Below are positions 50,434-58,792 of a stretch of 64,000 nucleotides of DNA, piece by piece. The stretch covers positions 62,001-126,000 of the forward strand of contig NZ_JABMCE010000083.1 in NCBI RefSeq assembly GCF_013359865.1, in the 5' to 3' direction. The stretch comes from Curtobacterium pusillum (GTDB lineage: Bacteria; Actinomycetota; Actinomycetes; Actinomycetales; Microbacteriaceae). The position numbers and the translations under genes are program-made. The notes below the pieces were generated by a model. That model did no database searches. It saw only the letters and a program-made list of their open reading frames with translations, and was not told where the DNA came from. Position 1 is the first letter of the stretch; each line of letters opens with the position of its first letter.

Positions 50434-52095
50434 TCAGCTGCGGACGTACTCCGTGATGACGACCGTGCCCGTCTTCCAGTGCTGCTTCGCCGTGAACCCG
50501 TTCGCGGCGAGCACCGACGCGGTCTCCGGTTCGATGTTCCGCGCCGTGACGGTCCCGCCGACGAACCACACCGTGTCGATGTCGTCGAGGCGGCTCGGGA
50601 TGCTCGTGGCGAGCTCCCCGGTCTGGTTCCACAGGACACCGGTGTCGGCCCCGACCTTGCGGACGCCGAGGTCGGTCATCCCGGAGAAGGCCGCCGGGTA
50701 CGAGACCCGGATGATGTCCGCCGTGGTGCCGGGGTGGCCGTAGACACTGCCGAACACGACGCCCTCGTCGGCGTCGGCACGGTTGCTGTTGCGCTCGGCG
50801 GCGATGATCGAGGCCGCGCGGGCCCACGTCGACTCCTGCTTCGCGAGCGGTTCCTTGACGGCGACGGCGGTCGGCACCGACAGCACGAGGGCGGCGGCCA
50901 CCGCGCCCGCGAGGAGCGCCTTCGGACGGACGAGCGTCAGCGCCAGCGCGATGAGCAGGGCGACGAACGGCAGGCTCAGCGTCGCGTACTTCGGGGAGTA
51001 GAGGTGCTTGCCCATCGCCGTGGCGAGCACCAGGGCGGCGGTCGGGATCACCACGAGGGGGACGGCGACACGGACGGCCTGGGCGCGGACGAGCGAACGG
51101 ACGGTCGCGGAGCGGCGGTGCGCCTCGAACAGTGCGACCGCGACGCCGATCACCATGAGGGCCCACGCGACCGCGGCGTACAGGTCGACGGCACCGAACC
51201 AGGCGGTGGCGAACACCTGCGCGCCCGTGCGCTGCCCGATGCCGGCGATCCACGCGACCTGCTTCGACTGCGACGCGATCTCGACGACCACGGGCGAGAC
51301 GGTCACGGCCGCGATGGCGGCGGCGACGGCCCACCGCAGGACGGCGCCACCGGTGACGAGCGGCGGCCCCGGGACGCGTGCACCCCGGGAGACGGTGGCG
51401 CGGCGGCCCTCCACGCGGCGGACGAGCATCGTCCAGAGCAGGGTGACCGCGTGCGCGACGACGGCGAGCGACAGGTACACGTTGAACGTCACGGCGACGA
51501 GCGCGAGGGCCCCATACGCCACCCACCAGTGCAGACTGCGTCCGGTGCGGGTCCGGCGGACGGCGGTGAGCCCGACGAGGGTCAGGCAGACGGCGAGGGT
51601 CGTGATGGTGGCGTACGGCCGCCCCTCGGAACCCGCCCACTGGACGCGGGGGAGCGCGAGGAACACGAGTCCGGCCGTGATGCCGAGCCGACGGCCGCCG
51701 AGTCGTCGGCCGAGTGCCACGACGAGTCCGGCGGCCACCCCGATCGCGAGGGCGCTCGGGAAGCGCAGGGTGAACGGCGTGTATCCGACGAGCCAGAACC
51801 ACACGTGCATGAGCGCGTAGTACAGCCCGTGCACGGCATCGACGTTGTGCAGCTCGGCCCAGAGCTGCGCCCAGGTGCGCTGGGCGCTGGTGACGGTCGC
51901 GGCCTCGTCGTACCAGAGCGACGGCACCCAGGCGAAGGCCGCGCACACGAGGACGCCCAACGCGCCGATCGTGAGTTCCGGCGTGCGGACGACGCCGGTC
52001 GCGATGCTCCCCGCGAGCCCACGGAAGCGGCTACGGACCGGCGCGATCCCCGTCGAGCGGGGGACGCTGATGGTGCCGGTCCGTGGTGCAGTCAC
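50434..52095 (-). CDS. Multi-pass glycosyltransferase-39-like membrane protein
   Basis: The start is GTG 52095 (VTAPRTGTISVPRS), giving 553 residues. About eleven membrane helices follow a short polar N-terminus. The first extracytoplasmic loop carries PSLWYDEAATVTSAQRTW, the acidic WYDEA motif of lipid-linked sugar transferases such as ArnT/RgtA and mannosyltransferases. The central part has QWAGSEGRPYATITTLAVC. The C-terminal 150 residues form a soluble extracytoplasmic domain with VWFVGGTVTARNIEPETASV. It probably glycosylates a lipid or cell-wall component using polyprenyl-phosphate sugar. Converges on ispE with a 44-bp gap. Confidence 0.88.
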   Translation of the reverse strand: MTAPRTGTISVPRSTGIAPVRSRFRGLAGSIATGVVRTPELTIGALGVLVCAAFAWVPSLWYDEAATVTSAQRTWAQLWAELHNVDAVHGLYYALMHVWFWLVGYTPFTLRFPSALAIGVAAGLVVALGRRLGGRRLGITAGLVFLALPRVQWAGSEGRPYATITTLAVCLTLVGLTAVRRTRTGRSLHWWVAYGALALVAVTFNVYLSLAVVAHAVTLLWTMLVRRVEGRRATVSRGARVPGPPLVTGGAVLRWAVAAAIAAVTVSPVVVEIASQSKQVAWIAGIGQRTGAQVFATAWFGAVDLYAAVAWALMVIGVAVALFEAHRRSATVRSLVRAQAVRVAVPLVVIPTAALVLATAMGKHLYSPKYATLSLPFVALLIALALTLVRPKALLAGAVAAALVLSVPTAVAVKEPLAKQESTWARAASIIAAERNSNRADADEGVVFGSVYGHPGTTADIIRVSYPAAFSGMTDLGVRKVGADTGVLWNQTGELATSIPSRLDDIDTVWFVGGTVTARNIEPETASVLAANGFTAKQHWKTGTVVITEYVRS

Positions 52096-52186
52096 GGTGG
52101 CGACGGTAGCCGCAGCGGCTGGGCGGGCACCCGACGAACCCGTCGCCCAGACTGAGAGTTCCACACACCGGTATGGTGCGATCACC

Positions 52187-52621
52187 ATGACGAAGCTCCG
52201 CATCCGCGACGCCGCGCGGTACCTCGGCGTCAGCGACGACACGGTCCGGCGGATGGTCGACGGCGGGACCTTCACCCGGTCGACCGACACCTCCGGCCGC
52301 ACGGTCGTGGACGGGCGCGAGCTCGCCGCGCACATCCGGGGGCGCAGCGCGCAGCTCGACGACCCCTCCGGCACGAAGAGTTCGGCGCGGAACCGGTTCG
52401 TCGGGATCGTCACCGACCTCGTGGTCGACGGGGTGATGGCGCAGGTGGAGTTGCAGAGCGGCCCGCACCGGATCGTCTCGCTCATGAGCGCCGAGGCCGT
52501 CCGGGATCTGGGACTCGAGGTCGGCACGGTCGCGGTGGCGTCGGTGAAGGCGACGATGGTCTCGGTCGAGGTCCCCGCGGAGACGACGGACAGCCGATCG
52601 GCCGTGGAGCAGGACGGATGA
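52187..52621 (+). CDS. Helix-turn-helix plus TOBE (molybdate-binding) protein
   Basis: A 144-residue protein from ATG 52187. Residues about 5-50 are a MerR/excisionase-like DNA-binding module (LRIRDAARYLGVSDDTVRRM, VDGRELAAHIRG). Residues about 65-135 form a single TOBE/Mop domain (SARNRFVGIVTDLVVDGVMA, LEVGTVAVASVKATMVSVEV), the oxyanion-binding fold of molybdate regulators. It resembles a reduced ModE: DNA-binding and molybdate sensing in one small chain. It heads the moeZ-modABC operon, overlapping moeZ by ATGA, so it probably senses molybdate and adjusts this operon. A possible -10 (TATGGT) lies 9 bp before the ATG. Confidence 0.9.
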   Translation: MTKLRIRDAARYLGVSDDTVRRMVDGGTFTRSTDTSGRTVVDGRELAAHIRGRSAQLDDPSGTKSSARNRFVGIVTDLVVDGVMAQVELQSGPHRIVSLMSAEAVRDLGLEVGTVAVASVKATMVSVEVPAETTDSRSAVEQDG

Positions 52622-53727
52622 CCGGGCACATGACCGACGACCGACGCAGGCTGCTGTCCCGCACCGCGGCCCTCGAAGGAGCGGGCGACCGTGCCGTCCG
52701 CGCACTCGCCGGAGCGAGCGTCCTGGTCGTCGGAGCCGGGGGCCTCGGCGCACCCGTGCTCACCTACCTCGCGGGCTCGGGCCTCCGCCGTGTCACGATC
52801 GTGGACCACGACGTCGTCGACACGTCGAACCTGGCCCGGCAGACGCTCTTCGCCGCGGCGGACGTCGGTCGGCCCAAGGCGGTCTGCGCTGCCGAACGGG
52901 TCCGGGGCGTCGACCCCGAGCTCGAGGTCGTGGCGGTGCAGGAGTCCTTCCGTCCCGAGCACGTCGCCGGGCACGACGTCGTGGTCGACGCCGCCGACAG
53001 CGTCGAGGTCACCCGGGCGATCTCGGACGCCTGCTCCCCGGTCGGCATCCCGTTCGTCTGGGGCACCGTGCTCGGACTCGACGGGCAGGTGTCGGTGTTC
53101 CACGACGCCGGGTCGGAGCCGATCGACTTCCACGACCTGCACCCCGAGGCGCTGCCGGACGAGGGGTCGTGCGCGCTCGACGGCGTGCTCCCCGCGCTGT
53201 GCGGTGCCGTGGGCGCGGTGATGGCCGCGCAGGTGACCGCGCTCGTCGCCGGGATCGGCGAGCCGCTGACCGGCCGGGTGCTGACCGTCGATGCGCGGCG
53301 GTGGCGCTGGACCGAGAGCCCGCTCCGCCGCGGGCCGGGATCGCGTCGGCCGGCCCCGGTCGTCGACGACGCCCCACCGAGGATCGCTCCCGCAGCGCTC
53401 GCCGAGCGACTCCGCGACGCACGCACCGGCACCGGCACCGGCACCGGGAGCCCCGTCGTCCTCGTCGACGTCCGCACCCCCGACGAGCTCGCCACCGGTG
53501 TCATCCCCGGCAGCGTCACACCGCAGGACCTGGACGACGAGCGCCTCGCTGCCGGTGCCGTCACGACCCCGATCGTCGTGGTCTGCGCCAGCGGCGTCCG
53601 CGCCACCGCGTGGGCCCGCACCGCCCGAGCGGGCGGCCGTGACGCGGTCGTCCTCGACGGCGGCATCCGCGCCTGGCAACGCGAAGGCCACCCAGTGACC
53701 GCAGATGCGGATACGATCGGGGAATGA
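52618..53727 (+). CDS. moeZ: MoeZ/MoeB-type adenylyltransferase with rhodanese domain
   Basis: A 369-residue fused protein. Residues 10-240 form the ThiF/MoeB domain: VLVVGAGGLGAPVLTYLAGS for ATP, the SNLARQTLF segment typical of E1-like enzymes, and VVVDAADSVEV. The C-terminal rhodanese (residues about 275-365) has VVLVDVRTPDELATG and the active-site loop VVVCASGVRATAW with the persulfide Cys. It would adenylate the C-terminal Gly of MoaD-like carriers and supply sulfur. The linker has a GTGTGTGTG run from a 6-bp DNA repeat. The usual CxxC zinc knuckles are not both evident. Overlaps the TOBE gene and modA by ATGA. Confidence 0.92.
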   Translation: MTGHMTDDRRRLLSRTAALEGAGDRAVRALAGASVLVVGAGGLGAPVLTYLAGSGLRRVTIVDHDVVDTSNLARQTLFAAADVGRPKAVCAAERVRGVDPELEVVAVQESFRPEHVAGHDVVVDAADSVEVTRAISDACSPVGIPFVWGTVLGLDGQVSVFHDAGSEPIDFHDLHPEALPDEGSCALDGVLPALCGAVGAVMAAQVTALVAGIGEPLTGRVLTVDARRWRWTESPLRRGPGSRRPAPVVDDAPPRIAPAALAERLRDARTGTGTGTGSPVVLVDVRTPDELATGVIPGSVTPQDLDDERLAAGAVTTPIVVVCASGVRATAWARTARAGGRDAVVLDGGIRAWQREGHPVTADADTIGE

Positions 53728-54539
53728 CGACGCATGTGCGGAACGCCGCACTCCTGATCACCGTGGTCACCCTCGCTGCCCTCGGTCTGGCGGGCTGCTC
53801 GACCTCCACGGGGAGCGGCTCCGACACGAGTGCGTCGGCCAGCGGGACCGCCACGGACGGCCCGACCGGGAAGATCACCGTGTTCGCCGCGGCCTCCCTC
53901 CAGCAGACCTTCACGACGCTGGGCGACCAGTACGAGGCCGCCCACCCCGGCACGACGATCACGTTCTCGTTCGCCGGTTCGAGCGACCTCGTCACGCAGA
54001 TCCGGAACGGCGCGCCCGCCGACGTGTTCGCCTCGGCGGACGAGGCCAACATGGACAAGATCGTGAAGACGGACGTCGCTGCCGGGTCGCCGAAGGACTT
54101 CGCGACGAACGTGCTCGAGATCGCCGTGGCCCCGGGCAACCCGAAGAAGATCACCGACCTCGACGACCTGACCTCGTCCGACGTGCAGCTCGTGACCTGC
54201 GCGGCCCCGGTGCCGTGCGGCGCCGCGACGGCGAAGGTCGAGCAGGCGACCGGCATCAACCTGTCGCCGGTCAGCGAGGAGCAGTCCGTGACCGACGTCC
54301 TTGGCAAGGTCGAGTCTGGTCAGGCCGACGCCGGACTCGTGTACGTCACCGACGTGCAGGGCGCCGACGGCAAGGTCGACGGCGTGCCGTTCGACGCGTC
54401 GAGCAAGGCCGTGAACACGTACCCGATCGGCGTGCTCAAGGGTGCCTCGAACCCGGACCTGGCGAAGGCGTTCACGGCGTACGTCCGCTCGGACGCCGGG
54501 CGGAAGGTGCTCGCGGCCGCCGGCTTCGGGGCGCCCTGA
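53724..54539 (+). CDS. modA: Molybdate ABC transporter substrate-binding lipoprotein
   Basis: A 271-residue lipoprotein (lipobox LAGC, Cys25), so anchored to the outside of the membrane. The two-lobe binding domain starts at residue 48 (TVFAAASLQQTFTTLGDQYE) with the oxyanion-binding FSFAGSSDLVTQIRNGAPAD near residue 80, and ALVY-type AGLVYVTDVQGAD at the hinge. It captures molybdate (and probably tungstate) for ModBC. Starts at an ATG overlapping the moeZ stop. Confidence 0.95.
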   Translation: MTTHVRNAALLITVVTLAALGLAGCSTSTGSGSDTSASASGTATDGPTGKITVFAAASLQQTFTTLGDQYEAAHPGTTITFSFAGSSDLVTQIRNGAPADVFASADEANMDKIVKTDVAAGSPKDFATNVLEIAVAPGNPKKITDLDDLTSSDVQLVTCAAPVPCGAATAKVEQATGINLSPVSEEQSVTDVLGKVESGQADAGLVYVTDVQGADGKVDGVPFDASSKAVNTYPIGVLKGASNPDLAKAFTAYVRSDAGRKVLAAAGFGAP

Positions 54540-54542
54540 CGC

Positions 54543-55358
54543 ATGCCCGGCCGAGCCGAGCGGGCCCTCGCGAGCGTCCGGACACCGGTGCCGTGGTGGC
54601 TCCCGATCCCCGCGGTCCTCGGCGGGCTCTTCGTGGTGGTGCCCGTCGTCGCGATGGTCGGCCGCGTCGACTGGGGCTCGTTCGGCGCGCTCGTCACCTC
54701 GCCGGCGTCCCTGACCGCCCTGGGCCTGAGCCTCGGCACCGCGGCGGCCGCGACCGGCATCGCCCTCGTGCTCGGCTACCCGCTCGCCGTCCTGTTCGCC
54801 CGGTCGACGTCGCGGTGGGTCGGCGTCGCCCGCGCCCTCGTCCTCCTGCCGCTCGTCCTGCCACCGGTCGTCGGTGGCCTCGCGCTCCTCGCGGCGTTCG
54901 GACGGCTCGGGGTCGTCGGGGCCTTCCTCGACGCCCACGGCCTCCGCATCGCCTTCACCACGACGGCTGTGGTCATCGCCCAGACGTTCGTCGCGATGCC
55001 GTTCCTGGTGTCCTCGATCGAGGGCGCGCTCCGCGTCGGTGGTGACCGGTTCGAACGGGTCGCCGCGACGCTCGGCGCCGGCCCGACCCGCACGTTCCTG
55101 ACGGTCACGACGCCGCGGGTGCTGCCCGGCATCCTGTCCGGACTGGTGCTCTGCTTCGCCCGCGCCCTCGGCGAGTTCGGCGCCACGCTCACCTTCGCGG
55201 GCAGCCTGCAGGGTGTGACCCGCACGCTGCCGCTCGAGATCTACCTGCAGCGCGAGATCGACCCGGACACCGCCGTCGCGCTCGCCCTGGTGCTCGTGGT
55301 CGTCGCGCTCGTCGTCATCGGCGCGTCCGCGGTCCGCTCCCGGGCGGTCGTCGCGTGA
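54543..55358 (+). CDS. modB: Molybdate ABC transporter permease
   Basis: A 271-residue permease with six membrane helices, 3 bp after modA. Signature segments: [20 protein letters not shown] near residue 60, [20 protein letters not shown] near residue 100, and the EAA loop [20 protein letters not shown] near residue 204, which contacts the ATPase. Together with ModC it moves molybdate into the cell. Its 3' end overlaps modC by GTGA. Confidence 0.95.
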   Translation: MPGRAERALASVRTPVPWWLPIPAVLGGLFVVVPVVAMVGRVDWGSFGALVTSPASLTALGLSLGTAAAATGIALVLGYPLAVLFARSTSRWVGVARALVLLPLVLPPVVGGLALLAAFGRLGVVGAFLDAHGLRIAFTTTAVVIAQTFVAMPFLVSSIEGALRVGGDRFERVAATLGAGPTRTFLTVTTPRVLPGILSGLVLCFARALGEFGATLTFAGSLQGVTRTLPLEIYLQREIDPDTAVALALVLVVVALVVIGASAVRSRAVVA

Positions 55359-56386
55359 GCGTCGGACTCCGCGCGCACGTGGTCGTCCCGTCGAGGGACG
55401 TCGACGTCCGCCTCGACATCGGTCCCGACGAGTGCGTCGCACTCATCGGTCCGAACGGCGCCGGCAAGTCCACGGTCGTCGAGGCCCTCGCCGGCCTGCT
55501 GCGCGTCCGCACCGGCGAGATCGTCCTCGGTGGACGCGTCCTGACGGGCGTGCCGCCCCACCGCCGCGGGGTCGGTCTGGTCGCGCAGCGCGCCGACCTG
55601 TTCCCGCACCTGTCGGTCGCCCGCAACGTCGCCTACGGTCCGCGCGCCTCCGGTCTGGGCGGACTGGAGGCGCGGCACCGGTCCGCGGCGGCCCTCGCCG
55701 CCGTCGGCGTGGCCGGTCTGGCGGACCGGGTGCCGGGGACGCTCTCGGGCGGGCAGGCCCAGCGTGTGGCGATCGCCCGGGCCCTGGCGACGGCACCGGC
55801 GCTCCTGCTCCTCGACGAGCCCACCTCGGCCCTCGACGTCGATGCCCGCGCCGAGGTCCGAGCGGCCCTGCGCACCGCCCGCACCGGCCGTCCGACGCTC
55901 CTCGTCACGCACGACCCCCTCGAGGCCGTCACGCTCGCGGACCGCGTCGTCGTGCTCGAGCACGGCCGGATCGCCGAGCAGGGCACGACCGCCGCCGTGT
56001 TCGGTCGGCCGACGAGCGCGTTCGCGGCGTCGTTCTCCGGGCTGACGCTCGTCCGCGGGACCGGCACCGGGGACGGGATCGCACTCGACGACGGGGGTGT
56101 GCTGCCGTCGTCGACCGGCACCGCGCCTCCCGACGGTCCCGCGATCGCCGTCTACCACCCGACCGCCGCCGTCGTGACACGCGACGGTGCCGGTCCGGAG
56201 CGCGTGGTGACCGCGCTCGAGCCGCGGGAAGGACTCGTCCGGGTGCGGGCCGGCGACCTCGTCGCGGACGTCACCGTGACCGTCGCCGCCGCTCTCGGCC
56301 TCGTCCCCGGCGACGCGGTGCGCATCTCCGTCCCGGCCGACGAGGTGACGGTCTACCAGCGTCCCGGTGCGAGGATGTCCCGGTGA
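55355..56386 (+). CDS. modC: Molybdate ABC transporter ATP-binding protein
   Basis: A 343-residue ATPase. Walker [10 protein letters not shown] is at residues 32-40, Q-loop [11 protein letters not shown] near 76-86, signature LSGGQ at 130-134, Walker [12 protein letters not shown] at 151-161. The C-terminal third holds a TOBE regulatory domain ([40 protein letters not shown]). Two copies of the genomic repeat are in frame: an inverted pair at 55643-55674 in the variable region between the Q-loop and LSGGQ (encoding [12 protein letters not shown]), and a half-copy at 56121-56133 in the linker to the TOBE domain. Overlaps the antiporter gene by GTGA. Confidence 0.95.
   Translation: MSVGLRAHVVVPSRDVDVRLDIGPDECVALIGPNGAGKSTVVEALAGLLRVRTGEIVLGGRVLTGVPPHRRGVGLVAQRADLFPHLSVARNVAYGPRASGLGGLEARHRSAAALAAVGVAGLADRVPGTLSGGQAQRVAIARALATAPALLLLDEPTSALDVDARAEVRAALRTARTGRPTLLVTHDPLEAVTLADRVVVLEHGRIAEQGTTAAVFGRPTSAFAASFSGLTLVRGTGTGDGIALDDGGVLPSSTGTAPPDGPAIAVYHPTAAVVTRDGAGPERVVTALEPREGLVRVRAGDLVADVTVTVAAALGLVPGDAVRISVPADEVTVYQRPGARMSR
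55643..55674. repeat. Inverted pair of the GGAGGCGCGG repeat inside modC
   Basis: Arms 55643-55656 and 55661-55674 (right arm GGACTGGAGGCGCG) are complementary at 12 of 14 positions with a GGGC loop. The element is in frame and open within modC, at a surface-variable helical segment. It shows that both arms of the intergenic repeat can be carried inside a working gene. Confidence 0.6.
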
Positions 56387-57483
56387 CGAACTGGATCGCC
56401 AAGGCCTGGCCCGTCGGGGTCCCCGTCGTCGCGGCGATCGTGCTCGTGCTGTCGTTCGGACGGCACGACCTCGGGACGTTCGTCGTCGTGATCGTGGCCG
56501 TCGTCCTCGCCGGCACCGTGCTCGCCGCGGTGCACCACGCCGAGGTCGTCGCGCACCGCGTGGGGGAGCCGTTCGGGTCCCTCGTGCTCGCCGTAGCCGT
56601 GACGGTCATCGAGGTGGCGCTCATCATCGCGCTGTCGAGCTCCGGCGGTGCGAAGGCCGAGACGCTCGCGCGGGACACCGTGTTCTCCGCGGTGATGATC
56701 ACGATGAACGGCCTGGTCGGGCTCGCGATCCTCATCGGCACGATCCGGCACAACACCGTGCGCTTCAACCAGGAGGGCGCGTCCGCGGCGACGATGACCG
56801 TGGCCGCGCTCGCGGTGCTCACCCTCGTGCTGCCGACGTTCACCACCGGCACCGAGGACTCGTCGTTCACCGGCGTCCAGCTCGTCTTCGTGGCGCTGGC
56901 GTCCCTCGCGCTCTACGCGCTGTTCGTCGTGACCCAGACGGTGGCGCACCGGGACTTCTTCCTGCCCGTGAACCGCAGCGGCGGCGTGCTCGAGGAATCC
57001 GAGGACGCGCACGCCGCGATCCCGTCCGGTCGCGCCACGCTCGTGTCGCTCGGGCTGCTGCTCGTCGCGCTCGTCGCGGTGGTCGGGCTGGCGAAGGTCG
57101 AGTCGCCCGCGATCGAGGCCGGCGTCGCCGCGGTCGGGTTCCCGCCGTCGTTCGTCGGCGTCGTGATCGCGCTGCTCATCCTGCTGCCGGAGGGCATCGC
57201 CGCGTCGAAGGCCGCTGCCCGGAACCGGATCCAGACGAGCCTCAACCTGGCGATGGGGTCGGCAATGGCGTCGATCGGCCTCACGATCCCGTCGATCGCC
57301 GTGGCGTCGCTGTTCATGCCCGGGACGCTGCTGCTCGGGCTCGGGCCGAGTCAGATCGTGCTGCTCGCGCTGACGATCGTCGCCGCGGTGCTCACGGTGC
57401 TGCCGGGACGGGCGACGCGGTTGCAGGGCGGTGTGCACCTCGTGGTCTTCGCGGCGTTCATCGTCCTGTCCGTCTCGCCGTAG
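56383..57483 (+). CDS. Calcium/cation-proton antiporter (CaCA family, ChaA-like)
   Basis: A 366-residue polytopic protein with about eleven membrane helices, starting at GTG 56383. The two inverted alpha repeats of CaCA antiporters are visible: AVTVIEVALIIALSSSG (near residue 72) with DTVFSAVMITMNGLVGLAIL, and IALLILLPEGIAASKAAARN with QTSLNLAMGSAMASIGLTI in the second half, each with the conserved acidic residue. Exchange of Ca2+, Na+ or K+ for protons is expected. It is co-translated with modC, which is an unusual partner, since molybdate uptake has no known need for it. Confidence 0.9.
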   Translation: MTNWIAKAWPVGVPVVAAIVLVLSFGRHDLGTFVVVIVAVVLAGTVLAAVHHAEVVAHRVGEPFGSLVLAVAVTVIEVALIIALSSSGGAKAETLARDTVFSAVMITMNGLVGLAILIGTIRHNTVRFNQEGASAATMTVAALAVLTLVLPTFTTGTEDSSFTGVQLVFVALASLALYALFVVTQTVAHRDFFLPVNRSGGVLEESEDAHAAIPSGRATLVSLGLLLVALVAVVGLAKVESPAIEAGVAAVGFPPSFVGVVIALLILLPEGIAASKAAARNRIQTSLNLAMGSAMASIGLTIPSIAVASLFMPGTLLLGLGPSQIVLLALTIVAAVLTVLPGRATRLQGGVHLVVFAAFIVLSVSP

Positions 57484-57495
57484 GCGGCTCCGTCG

Positions 57496-57741
57496 TCAGC
57501 CGCCGGCGAAGGGCGGCATGACGTCGACCACGGTCACACCGGCGAGCGACGTCGACCGGTCGCGCGTCGTCACACCGTCGACCAGGTAGGAGCACCGCTC
57601 CTGCAGCGCCACCCACCGCTCGGGGTCCGCGGCGTCGACCGCGCGGAGCGCCTCGTCGAGCACGACCGCGTCCAGCGCGACCTCGTCCACGCCGACCGCG
57701 GCCCGTGCCGCCGCGAAGAACCGCACCGTCGTCACCGTCAT
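57496..57741 (-). CDS. moaD: MoaD-like molybdopterin synthase small subunit
   Basis: An 81-residue ubiquitin-fold protein from ATG 57741, overlapping the stop of moaA (ATGA). It starts TVTTVRFFAAARAAVGVDEV, typical of MoaD, and ends in the diagnostic PPFAGG, whose C-terminal Gly is adenylated and made a thiocarboxylate to sulfurate precursor Z. The MoeB-type activating enzyme is encoded at 52618 and the radical-SAM step by the adjacent moaA. The large subunit MoaE is not in the window. Confidence 0.92.
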   Translation of the reverse strand: MTVTTVRFFAAARAAVGVDEVALDAVVLDEALRAVDAADPERWVALQERCSYLVDGVTTRDRSTSLAGVTVVDVMPPFAGG

Positions 57742-58787
57742 CCCCCGATCGCGCTCATGCCCCGTGTCGGGTGCACCAGGTCGTCGCTGTCGTCCCCGTG
57801 GTCCCGCGGCTTCGCCCACATCGCTCGGCGCCACAGCTCGGCGACCTCGTCGTCGGTCGCGCCGCTCCGCATCGGGCCCAGCACGTCGGTCTCGTCGTCC
57901 GAGAACAGGCAGCTCCGGACGTGTCCGTCGGCGGTCAGGCGCGTGCGCGTGCAGTCGGCGCAGAACGACTCGGTGATGCTCGCGATGATGCCGATCGTGC
58001 CGAGGAACGCCCCGGTCTCGCGCGACAGCACCCGGAACCGCTCCGCCGGAGCACCGTCCCGCGGGGCCTCGTCCGGCAGGAGCTCGAACGACGACCCGAT
58101 CAGGGTGCGGGTCTCGGCGGCGGTGATCATCGACGTGCGGTCCCAGGCGTGGTCGGAGTCGAGCGGCATCTGCTCGATGAACCGCAGCTCGTAGCCGTGA
58201 TCGAGGCACCAGCGCATCAGGTCCGGTGCGAGCGCGTCGTTCACACCGCGCAGCAGCACCGCGTTCACCTTGATCGCGAGCCCGGCCGTCGCCGCCGCCT
58301 CGAGCCCGTCGATCACCCTGTCGAGGAACGGTCGGCGGGTCACGGTCGCGAAGACGCCGGGATCGATGGTGTCGAGTGACACGTTCACCCGTCGGAGTCC
58401 GGCGTCCCGAAGGGCCCCGGCGCGGTGTGCGAGGCCGATCGCGTTCGTGGTCAGCGACAGCTCCGGGGCGTCCGGCAGCGCGGCGCAGCGGGCGATCACG
58501 TCGACGAGGTCGTGCCGCAGCATCGGCTCACCGCCCGTGAAGCGCACCTTCCGCACGCCGAACCGCGCGGTGCCGAGGCGGACGAGGCGCTCGATCTCCG
58601 CAGCGGTCATGAGGGCGTCGTCCGGGGCGAACGGCAGTCCGGCGGCGGGCATGCAGTACGTGCAGCGGAGGTTGCAGCGCTCGGTCAGCGACACCCGCAG
58701 GTCGACGGCGCGACGTCCGAAGCGGTCGACGAGGCCGCCGGAGTCACCGGTGTCGCCGGACGAACCGAGCAGGGTCGCGGGTGCCAT
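57738..58787 (-). CDS. moaA: GTP 3',8-cyclase MoaA
   Basis: A 349-residue radical-SAM enzyme that starts molybdenum-cofactor synthesis by rearranging GTP. Start ATG 58787. The N-terminal cluster motif is CNLRCTYC (Cys 38, 42, 45), followed by KVRFTGGEPMLRHDLVDVIA. The C-terminal cluster ligands are in SFCADCTRTRLTADGHVRSC, unique to MoaA. The end WAKPRDHGDDSDDLVHPTRG carries the conserved GG tail (SAIGG) that completes the GTP site. Overlaps moaD. MoaC is not in the window. Confidence 0.96.
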   Translation of the reverse strand: MAPATLLGSSGDTGDSGGLVDRFGRRAVDLRVSLTERCNLRCTYCMPAAGLPFAPDDALMTAAEIERLVRLGTARFGVRKVRFTGGEPMLRHDLVDVIARCAALPDAPELSLTTNAIGLAHRAGALRDAGLRRVNVSLDTIDPGVFATVTRRPFLDRVIDGLEAAATAGLAIKVNAVLLRGVNDALAPDLMRWCLDHGYELRFIEQMPLDSDHAWDRTSMITAAETRTLIGSSFELLPDEAPRDGAPAERFRVLSRETGAFLGTIGIIASITESFCADCTRTRLTADGHVRSCLFSDDETDVLGPMRSGATDDEVAELWRRAMWAKPRDHGDDSDDLVHPTRGMSAIGG

Positions 58788-58792
58788 GCGCG

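Noticed and set aside
53424-53448. ACCGGC hexamer repeats in moeZ as a phase-variation switch
   Set aside because: Six-base units keep the frame, so copy changes cannot switch the gene off; only the linker length would vary.
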